Part shown: one piece after another, positions 45,693-57,190 of the stretch
Position numbering within the stretch: the stretch's first letter is position 1
How the letters are laid out: each line of letters starts with the position of its first letter
Assembly (NCBI GenBank): GCA_025084515.1
Contig: JAJAGP010000177.1
Location: forward strand, 1-64,000
Source: Ancistrus triradiatus
Taxonomy: Eukaryota; Chordata; Actinopteri; Siluriformes; Loricariidae
Direction: 5' to 3'
Length of the DNA: 64,000 bases
Notes under the pieces: generated by a model
Databases searched by the model: none
Seen by the model: only the letters and a program-made list of their open reading frames with translations
Told to the model about the DNA's origin: nothing
Program-made: the position numbers and the translations under genes

Positions 45693-47639
45693 CTGGAAAA
45701 CAAGAGCGACAGAAAGAGAGCATATTAGGATAATTGAATAAAAGCACTGCACCCTGATTGGCCGAGGGCACGCTATTTGATACAGTGCCAAACTCGACGT
45801 GCACATTGTCATCAAGCTTCATCGCTTGTTCTGTCTCTCAGTGATAACGCAGTGCCGTAACTCTGGTTTGTAAAAGTTTAAAAATCAACTTATCAGGGTC
45901 AGTTCCACGAACACAACATCATTATAACTGTAATGTGGCGGCACCTGAACAGAACACCTGATCTGAATCTCTTATCAGTGTCACTAGATGCTAAGAGACC
46001 GGAAATAGACTCTTAGGGAATAAAAATAGTTAATAATATAACAGGAAATAAAAATCTGTCTTATATTCAGCAAATTCATGTCTGAATGACAGAAAACTAT
46101 AACGTGTGACACCTGCTGGCACAAAGGAGTATCGCAGTTTTGAAGGCAAAAAAACAACATGGCAACATTCCTTTCGGAATGCTGACTTTTATTTTGAGGT
46201 GACAAAAACATCATGAGCAAATTTTCTGCACTTTAGCAGTCAAACTAAAAGCTATAATTCTAACACATTTTTAAGCGAATCAACAAGCTAATGAAAGCAC
46301 TCTAAATCTCCATCACTGACCTGTCTTTATCTTTCTCATCCTTCCCCACTGACGAGTCTCTCTTCTCCCTCTCTCTCTCCTTCTCCCTCTCCCTCTCTCG
46401 CTCTTTCTCTCGTTCGTGGCTGTTAGCAGAGCTGCTTCTCTCTCCCTCGTTAACTTTGGGCCACTGCGGGAAAGAAGGAGGGGTTCGGTGCAGCCGGTTC
46501 CACGAGTCCTGACTCGGGCTGCTAAATCCGGGCAGCGCCGGGCCGTCTTTAGGTCCAAACACGCTGTTGGAACCTGAAGGAGAGAAGAGAAAAGATTTAG
46601 AACTGAGAGAAAAGCAGTCGAGTAAAATCTGTTTATGTATCGCTGTCACCGGAAAGCAAATTATTTTTTGAGAGCTATTTTGTCACTGATTTGTTATTGC
46701 ATTATTATTGCATATTAGCAGTGCTGTTACTTGAACCCTTCTGGTTAATAATCCAGTACTTTACTTGCTTTAGCACAAATCCTTCAATGTAGTCACGTGG
46801 ATGACCTTCGTAGACTAAACTTAGGATCATCAAACTTCTGCGTTATTTTTAGATACAAATGTACAACAAACAAATGTCTTGTCACAAGGGGTTCAGCATG
46901 TAACACAAAGCCTTCCAGCAACATAAAACTCAGGAACCCTGAGCCTGAAAGTAACCCAGCAACAAGACAGCTTGTCAGGCCAGTACTGGCAACTTCAAGA
47001 CACGAACTGTTTGTTTTCTGCCCTCAAGACTGCGACTGTCTTTTCTGTCACCAGGTGTCAAAAGAGTTCTAGTTGTCTGTCATTCAGACGTGAATTAGAT
47101 GTATATAAGACAGCTTTTTATTTCCTATTACAATTCCTAAGACCTCAGACTATAAACGGTGCATACCTGCAAACCATCATCTGATATTGCTTCTCGCCAC
47201 TGACTTACCCATCCTGACATGATTCAAAAAAACAAGACGGGGCAGGCCTCGTTGTCACTGGACGTTCAGGCATAAAAGGTCCTTCCCATCATCATGACAA
47301 CCATAGCCAAATACCAAAACATGAGCATCAGCCTTCGATGTGATGAAGGGTAGGAGGCAGAAGCATTTGTAATTCAGGAGGAGGGGGTTTCTCGGACAGC
47401 GTTGACTGCTATATAGTGTTACAAAAGGATTACGCGCCATCGGTATAATAATATTATGGTGTACTATACGGACTTACTCTATAGTACAGTCGTACCAAGG
47501 TTTTGGACGCAGGGCAGTCGTCATGGCAATTAGGAAAGCTTTGTTGTGGTGGCTAAACGCTTAGTCAGCTTGCTCGTTTGGATGGAAACGAGTTCGGAAA
47601 AGCACTGGGAGTGTAATTAATACACAATTCACACTCAAC

Positions 47640-47690
<51 letters not shown>

Positions 47691-50600
47691 CGAGCGAGTG
47701 TAATTTGGCAGGGTTACTGCAGCAGGATTAAACAGAGCTGGCTCTAATGCTTTTGCTCCCCAAGCTCTTATTTGGCATTTGTTGTAGAGCTAAGTGCCTG
47801 ATCAACCCCCAGCCTGTCTCTCTCTCTCTCTCTTTCTCTTGCTCTAGCTCGCTCTCTCTTCCTGTCTCTCTCTCTTACCAAGTGCAGGGTTTCCGAGACC
47901 CCCGAAGGCGTTAGCTGAAAGGTTGCCGAGATTTCCAAAAGAACTGGAGCGACTGAAAGCATCTGCAACAACAACAAACAGGAAGAACAGATGAGAGATG
48001 AAGGACTGGAGCTAACAGAGCATTCATTACAACATTTATTAAATCTGATTCCGTCACATGACTCTCCATTCACTCATTTATGCAGATGTTATTTATACAT
48101 CCAAAGAAATTGAAACTTGTTATTGTGGTCTGGATTAAACCTCGCTCGTTATAGCAGGAGTTCACATTACAGGTTTGACTGTATAATATAATATATAATC
48201 TCACTCCAGAGCCTGCATTGTGTGTGTGTGTGTGTGTGTGTGTGTTGTGTTTGGTGTGTGGAGCGGTGTATTAGGATTCCTGGTGCGTTTGCGTGTGTTT
48301 TTCCTCCTGAATGGATTCATCAGTGCTGCTTATTTCCCCCAGGTATAAGGTGTTTATAACCCAGATTAGATTGAGTGCAGAGAGAAACTGCTCCGAGAAA
48401 TCGAACAACACACCGAGTGCGAAACGGCGGAGCAGCTTTAAAATGATTTCTACACGACACTGATTTACTGCGACAAAAGATGGAATAGAGGGCCGAGAAT
48501 TCGGAGTATGGAGCATTTCTGTCTCTCTCTACATTTTTCTGTCTGGGATTGCATTGCAGCGTTTAGCTTATTGTAAGTGCATTTGTTTCAGAACAATCTG
48601 ATATCATTTAGGGGGGAATCTTTTAATCAGAATACTAAATTCTAACTACAACATGCTGTGAGAAAGTCTGAGGTACACTTGGAATATAACGTAAATGTCA
48701 TCATGGTTCACACTAAAGAGGCAGCTAACTTTTGGTTCCAACCGAGGATAAACTTTTCAGGTTCTGAACCAGTTTCTTCTATAACTTGCTTAGTCGAGTT
48801 ATACTATGAGTCCTTGTTTATTACAGATCTAATGCAATTGCACGTTTTTAATTATCGCAGACGCATAATCCGTTCTCATTTCTTTTAATTGCAGGGGACT
48901 AAAGATTCTTTTTGTTTCAATTTTATACAAGAAAAGTAAACATTTTGAACTGTTATTCTTCAGAAATAAAAAAGGAATGTTTTCACTCGGCTATTTGAGA
49001 TACGGTGAAGCAATAGAACATTTTGTTTACAATTCCGTACGGCTTCGTACTACCTATTGATTAGATAAGATAATCGATTCTACACCGAGTTATACAAAAT
49101 AGATGGAGGTTAGATCGACATGTTTGTTATATTATTAATGAGTATTAATAAGAATTATAATAATAATGCATGATATCAGTAAGACTGATCCTAATCAGCT
49201 GATGAGAACATGAACAGAGAAAACAAGCAAGCATGGTAAAAAAGATGTAATAAATTGGGGTTACTTACGCTTACCTGCCAAATGAGTAGGAGGCAGGAAG
49301 CTGCTGTGGTGAGGGGCGGGGCCGTAAGGTGAGGCAGCTGGATGGCCAGATCCTATTGGATGAAACGGAGCATCATCAGTAAACAGCAATAAAACGGTAT
49401 TTTATTGAAGCAGCTGGATGTCAACTAAGGGAATTAGGGATGACAAAATTGGGGAGGGAAAGGACGCACAACGAAACGATTTGCTTATGATTTCTTGTGT
49501 TTCGTACTAAAGCCCAAAATCAGGGCACTTTCAGAAAGCGACCGCTCAATAAATAAACTTTTAAGATATTTGTAACTCCAGAAGGTCATACTATTTTTTG
49601 GAAAATGCTGAACGTGGTGCTGAAGCTGAATCCTGATCGTGCCTTTAAGATTCCACAGCCTGACGTCTGCCTTATAAACAAATCCGTCAGCGGCAGAGAA
49701 TAAAACCGTCGGCCTGGTCTCATTTCGATTAATCTTTAAAGATCTGCCTTTGTCTGGCCTCTGCAGCGCGAGCGTGATTCATTAATAAACCGGGTAATTA
49801 CAGGCGTGCTTTATGACACAATAGCGGATAATTACATCCTAAAGGGCAGTCGCATTCACGGTGCCCTTCAAGAAAGGACCAGCAGTCAATTAGCTCAGGT
49901 ACAGACATTTATATTCACCACCAGCACAATCAGGATAACAACACGCTAATCACCTCGAGTCTGAGCGAAGGAGAAAAACAATGCGCCGTCGCGGTCGTTT
50001 AGATTACTGATAAACACCAGCTCGTGCGTCTAAAAATACAAATGAGGTCATTATCTGTGTATTATCTACTGGAAGTGAGAATGATGCTCGTTTTTGGACC
50101 CTACATCACGATTCTCTGAGGGCACATTTTCCTCGCGACGAACCGGGACACGATTCACCCGATGTTAGTCGTCTCTGCGGGCTTCGTTTTGGATCGTTGT
50201 GTTTAACAGACAGGGCGGATTTCTCGAAAGAACGTTACGCTAAAAACCTCGTAAACTCCGTCGGAAGACCATTTGTTTATTTACGAGACGCTCCGTGATT
50301 TAAGTAGCACTTTAGCTCCGCCATTAATAACGTGACGGCTGATTGACTCGTTAATCCTAACCTGCCTGGTGTCTGCTTTACAAAGCACAGCGGAAAAAGG
50401 AACATTACACACACAAATACGCGCCCCTTTATGGATGGCCAAACATTTATTTACTGACAAATATTCTTATTTTAACATTATTAACAAAAAAGGTCATAAT
50501 CTCCATAGTAAGGGGTTGCTATTTACATTAGTCCCTTAGAGTCGTTGTTTCGTTTAGACTCACAGAGAAATGTAACTTCAAAATAACATTTCAGTGTAAG

Positions 50601-53600
50601 TCCAACGCTTCATTAAGGATGAATAACACTGCAAAATTTCTTTCTGCAAACGCCTACTCTTTACATTTATAAACGTATCTCTGTCTCTTCTTTCGTTAAG
50701 TCTAAGCTTTTGGTGGATGAAGTTTTTGTAAAGTTTTGAGAGTAATCCGACAACGAGTTACATGCTTAAAAAGTGTTTGGTAACTATTTTTGGCCGGCTG
50801 GAGTTAATTTCAGGGTTGCCAGATCCCGCATGAAAAACAAGCAACAAGGTGATGGAAACAATCACAAAAGAAGCAAGTACATCTGGCCGCCGTGTTTAAT
50901 TCTGCAAGCCAATATCTGGTTACATTTGAGTGCATGTGAAGACTGAGACATCAGATTGAAATCAGCGTAAGGGCATACATGCCACGAAAAATCCGATTAC
51001 TGAGGAAAAATCCAGCTCCGATTTCCTAATCTGATTTCTAGACCTTAATCCAATATAAGGAATTCGAGTATGGTGTGTAAGCTGATTTTGGAGAAGAAAC
51101 ATTGTCTGTAACTAATAGATGGAATAAATAAACGATGCTTCGAAAAATACAGTGCAAAGTTTGTTTAGTATGTCTGTTCCTTTTAGGCCAATTGTACAGT
51201 AACCGTCTCCCTCAGATCTGTACTCTAAAGAAACTTCTCAGCTTTTAATGAAGTCGTAAAGAAAGAACTGGCAGCATACGTTGAGCGCACGGCACCGACA
51301 ACACACTTTATGGCTTCGTTTATGACTCGCACACACCTGTAGAGGAGAAGAGCGGCCGGGCGAGGTCGTGAGGATAGGGAAATCCGGGAAACACGCCCGG
51401 AGCCGGAGGTCTGCTGAACAAATCCAGTTTACCGTTAATGTCCAGTTTATGAGGATCCAACTGCATCTGCTGCAGAGAGAGAACAGCAGGGGTCAGGCGT
51501 GAGGAGCTGGAACAATCCAAAGAGCTTTTAGAATCGAATCATTAAAGGTTTTAGCTGTTTAAACCTCGGCTTCCTAACGCGGACCATTTTGAAGGCATCT
51601 TCACACTCTTATCTAAACAAAACAAGGCATTCAGTAGGTTTCATTTACCTTCATCTTCTGCTGATGGTGGTAGATCTGCCAGGCGATCTGTACGTGCACC
51701 GCACACCATTTCCCCGGCTTCTGCAAACCACAAGTTTAAGCATCAGCACATCAGCCTCTGTGTTTACATTGTGTCATAAATTTATCTCGGTGATATGGGA
51801 GAGCTCTAAACCCCACTTCTAACTCTGACCAAGAGTTAAAACAGGGAAACCTTTGCGATATCTATATTTCAAATAAATATCACAGTTTTAAGAAAGAAAG
51901 TGGTCTTACTCTGACTGAGGTCCTGAACGGATCTGAAAGCTGCAGAGGACAATCAGAGGCAAAACATCCATCAATAACAGCACAGTGTAGTGAGTCCGTA
52001 CGCAACTGACTCAGAATCTGTGCTACTCATTAACGAACCACATCCATCACTGACTAAGTCTCAGTTTTAAATACTGTATTGTTTATTAAATAAGCAGACA
52101 AATGTTATACAGTACTGTGCCACCATTAGATTATATATACCGTTGTTTTAGCAATGGGAAATGACCATATATAATTATTTCTTAGTCTCCTTATTAGAAT
52201 ACAACCAGAAAATACAGGAAATTAGTATGCAGTATTACAAATTCAAAAATTACACAGGAAACAGTGGCAAGAATTTACTGTGACTTCCCCTTACACTTAA
52301 ACCCTTCTACTTACAAGTCAACCCTTCTACAGTTCAAATAAGTTTGATCAGGAATGGTGTTTTTGGAAGGGCAGCAGCCAAGAAGCCACTTTTCCACAGA
52401 AGGAGCACAGGATCAAAAGGCTAAGACATGTCATATACTGGTCCTTCTCAAAAAATTTGCATATTGTGTAGAGTTCATCTCTTTTCCGTAATGTAATAAT
52501 AAATTTAACTTCATATATTTTGATTCATTGCAACACCAACTGAAATATTCAAGTCTTTTCTTATTGTTTTAATACTGATGATTTTGGCATACAGCTCATG
52601 AAAACCTCACTCAAATTAAGCATATTTCCGTTCGCAGAAATGACTGCTTCAATGCGGCGTGGCATGGAGGCAATCAGCCTGTGGCACTGCTGAGGTGTTA
52701 TGGAGGACCAGGATGCTTTGATAGCGGCCTTAAGCTCATCCAGAGTGTTGGGTCTTGCGCGTCTCAACTTTCTCTTCACAATATCCCACAGATTCTCTAT
52801 CGGGTTCAGGTCAGGAGAGTTGGCAGGCCAATTGAGCACAGTAATACCATGGTCAGTAAACCATTTACCAGTGGTTTTGGAACTGTGAGCAGGTGCCAGG
52901 TCGTGCTGAAAAATGAACTCTTCATCTCCATAAAGCTCTTCAGCAGAAGTGCTCCAAAATCTCCTGATAGCTAGATGCATTGACCCTGCCTTTGATAAAA
53001 CATAGTGGACCAACACAGCAGCTGACATGGCACCCCAGAACATCACTGACTGTGGGTACTTGACACTGGACTTCAGACATTTTGGCATTTCCTTCTCCCC
53101 AGTCTTCCTCCAGACTCTGGCACCTTGATTTTCGAATGACATGCAAAATTTGCTTTCATCCGAAAAAAGTACTTTGGACCACTGAGCAACAGTCCAGTGC
53201 TGCTTCTCTGTAGCCCAGGTCAGGCGCTTCTGCCACTGTTTCTGGTTCAAAAGTGGCTTGACCTGGGGAATGCAGCACCTGTAGCCCATTTCCTGCACAC
53301 GCCTGTGCATGGTGGCACTGGATGTTTCTACTCCAGACTCAGTCCACTGCTTCCGCAGGTCCCCCAAGGTCTGGAATCGGCTCTTCTCCACAATCCTTCT
53401 CAGGGTCCGGTCACCTCTTCTCGTTTGTGCAGCGTTTTCTGCCACACTTTTTCCTTCCCACAGACTTCCCACTGAGGTGCCTTGACACAGCACTCTGGGA
53501 ACAGCCTATTCGTTCAGACATTTCTTTCTGTGTCTTACCCTCTTGCTTGAGGGTGTCAATGATGGCCTTCTGGACAGCAGTCAGGTCGGCAGTCTTACCC

Positions 53601-56600
53601 ATGATTGCGGTTTTGAGTAATGAATCAGGCTGGGAGTTTTCAAAAGCCTCAGAATCTTTTGCAGGTGTTTTAGAGTTATTCGTTGATTTCAGCTTATTAG
53701 GTTATAGCTCTTTAGAGACCTTTCATGATATGCAATTTTTTGCTAATTTTCATGAGCTTTGTAATCCAAAATCCAGCAGTATTAAAACAATATAAGGCTT
53801 TTAAAATATTTCATGTGTGCAATGATCTCAAATATCTGAAAGTTTAATTTTTATCATTACATTACAGACAAAATTAACTTTATCACAATATGCCTAATTT
53901 TTTTTAGAAGGACCAGTATTTATGTTACATATACGAGTTCACAAGAACTTGAATACAAGTTTGAAATTTTTGGATCCAATTGTTGACAACATGTCATGTA
54001 CAGTCATTATAGCATTGCTAAGACAACAAATCTAATGGTGGCCCAAGACTTTTGCACACTGCTGTATATGGGAGGGGTGAGTAACTGACCCGTGGATCTT
54101 TCTGTAGAAGTGTGTGAGGGACGGCTCCCGGTCTCGCTGCTACATCAATCGGGTTTGAGGCCTTTAGGGAGAAAAAACAGTTGTTTAGAAACGCATTTGA
54201 GACACAAACTATAATGTTTTTAACCCTATCATTTAAGGTATTTCTACAGAATATGCTGAGGTGTCATACAGAGCTTCATATAAAAGCTAGATATACTACA
54301 GTGCTGTGCAAAAGTCTTAGGCCACCTTTAGATTTGTTGTTTTAGCAATGCCATAAAGACCATATACAATCGGCAACTGGACAGGAAATTTGTCACTCCG
54401 TAATCCTCTTGTCATGCCTGCAACTGTGGCTCCGCACAACCAGGGGTCACGCTCACCTGAGTTCTGAACCCACGGCTGTTCCGTGAGGTGGCCATGTTTT
54501 GGGACTATATATTTACCGGTAACGCTACTTTTGGTTGCAAAGTATTGCGTAACGAAACCAGTCGCAGGTTTATAAAACATGAACAGCTGAAACGTAGTCA
54601 CAAGGCGAGCGTAGGATCAACAACCAGAGAGGCAACGTAGCGGCGAAACAATCCAAAGGAGTAGGCAAAGTCGTACGCGGTAATCCGAAAGCCAAGGGTC
54701 TTACACATAGGACAGAGAAATTATAGACTAAGGACGCTCGGTAAAGTCGGCACAAGACGAACAATACTTCTCAACCAAGAGTAGCGTTACCGGTGAATAT
54801 ATAGTCCCAAAACATGGCCGCCTCACGGAAGAGGCGTGGGTTCAAAACTCAGGTGAGCACGACCTCTGGTTGTGCGTAGCCACAGTGATACCTCTTTTCC
54901 ACCAATCTTAGCCTATTAGCCCTGTTCACCTTCTGAAAATCATTATTATTAAGGCCTGCTGCCCTTCCAAGAAGACCATTCCTCATCAAGTTTCTTCGAA
55001 CTGTAGGAGGCTCAACTTGAGAACACAATGAATTTCAGTTGCTGATTTTTTCAGTTTTTTTAAACTGCATACAATTTTTCTGTTTTTTCTGGTTTTATTC
55101 CAAAACAATTCCTAAAACAATGTTATATCTAATCTAATGGTGGCCTAAGACCTTTGCACAGCATTATAATAGAAATCCTGTAGATGAGATTCTCACCTTT
55201 GGTTGGAAGGCTCCTTGTAGGGAGCTGAAGGGACCTGGATGTGGAAGTAGAGGGGGCATGCCAGGCATCGCCGGAGGGTAAGAGGAAAAAAACTGTAACA
55301 CAGAGAAAAACACACAGAGAAAACAGAAAAGCATTAATCGAAAATGCTTAACTCATTTTAATCAAATTCCTAAATAGCTTACTACGTATAAAGCCAGAAA
55401 CTGAGGTCCTTAAACTACATTGATGTGCCACCACATTAAAACCACCTGCTTCATAACGATGTCACAACTGTGCCTTGTTTTTTAGGACAGAGAAAGAGCC
55501 AGGCATCTGGCCATAACGTTTTGTTCCATGTTAAGGCTTAAGGCTTTCCAACACATTCACTACGAGAACAGACTGTTCACTTGTCAGCTAATATATTCTA
55601 AATGTTTCTGAAATGTCTCTGAGAAAGTGTGTGTGTGTGTGTGTGTGTGCGCGTGTGTGTGTGTGTACTGCACCCAGTTGTCATCTCTGTTTATTAAATT
55701 ATGGCTGTAAATAAGGGGCTGTTCTGACTTACGCTCGACTGTCGTAAGAAGGGGTTGTCCAGTTTTGGAGCGTACTTGTCGAACTGTAGAGAGAGGAGAG
55801 AAAATAAAACCCACATCAGCATCGGTAATCTACTGCAGATCTACGGCATGTGTGACCAAAAGCTGCCATGAAAGCACCGTGTAGGAGTCGCGCAGGAAAC
55901 GCCGTGTTTACACAGCACAATAAAAACCAGACCGAGCTTCACAAACGCATTTCTCTCGCTCAATGAAACAATTACACAATTACACAGATCACACACTCGC
56001 ACACAGCCGCAGAGCCGCGGAGCCGCAGAGCCGGCCGGCAGCACATGAAAGAACCGAGACGTGGAACAGAAACAAAGCGAGCACATCAAACCGCCGGCGT
56101 GCCGTCACAGCTAATCTAACATACAGATGCTAAATCAGGGAGCTATGCTAAAATGCTAACAAGTAATCAGAGTGTCATGTTGATACAGTGTGACAAAGAA
56201 AACAGCAAGTAAAGAAAGACATTAAAGAAGAAAATAAATAAAGGGTATAACCCATCTCCCTGTCATGACATCATGCTACACTATGCCAAAAACTCATTTA
56301 CAGTGAATCAACATTAATTAAAGGAAGAGGAGCAAAAAGCAAAGAGAAAATAAGATCAAAAACAAGCAAACTAGAAACAGGAGACATGATGAAAAACAGC
56401 ATTATGATCAAGCCAAACTATTCCATACATCATGCCAACCTATGCCAAAAACAAATGCAAAATGATTTACAAAGGACAAAAGCAAAAAACGAAAGGAGAA
56501 AAACAGAAACAAGCTAAATACAAACAGGAAAGAAACATAAAAGAAAATTCCCTTGCCTTAGACATCACGTCAAACTATGCTAAAAAGTCATTTCAAATGA

Positions 56601-57138
56601 TTTACACAAGGACAAAAGCAAGAATGAAAGAAAAAAAGAAACAAGCTAAAGAAAAATAGGAAAGAAACTATCAATATCAAGTCAAACTATGGCAAAAAGT
56701 CATTTACAAAAACAGAGAAATATAAAAAAGGAAAGCAGAAAATTAGTAAATGAATCCCAAGTCACACGAAAACAGACCATAAACTAATCTTTAACTACTT
56801 ACAAAAAAGAGAAATATTAACGTACATAAAAAAGAAACAAAAAAAAGGAGCAAAAAAGCAAGAAATCACAATAAACTAAGTGTGTATATCAATTATTAAT
56901 AATCTACATTATTTTCTCTTTAGGATATTCCAGAGAGTGAGAAACTAAAAGCATGCAAGAAACCGCACAAACGCAACACACACACACACATATATGAACA
57001 CACAACACATTTAAAAACACACATATATACACAGGCATATATATATATAAATCATACAATTCTTTTCAATACAGCAATGTTTAAGAAAACACCAGAGTTC
57101 AGGTAATGGCCTTCACATAGAGCAGCTCTAGTGAAAAA

Positions 57139-57190
<52 letters not shown>

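Larger units (their letters stand above)
52110..54064. mobile_element. Tc1-type outer element split by a nested Tc1
   Basis: The ends cagtactgtg..ccaccattagatt (52110) and aatctaatggtggcccaaga..cacactgctg (54064) are inverted. The same termini occur at 54299-55165 and 59190. It was interrupted at about 52437/53917 by the element below. No intact coding of its own. Confidence 0.7.
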
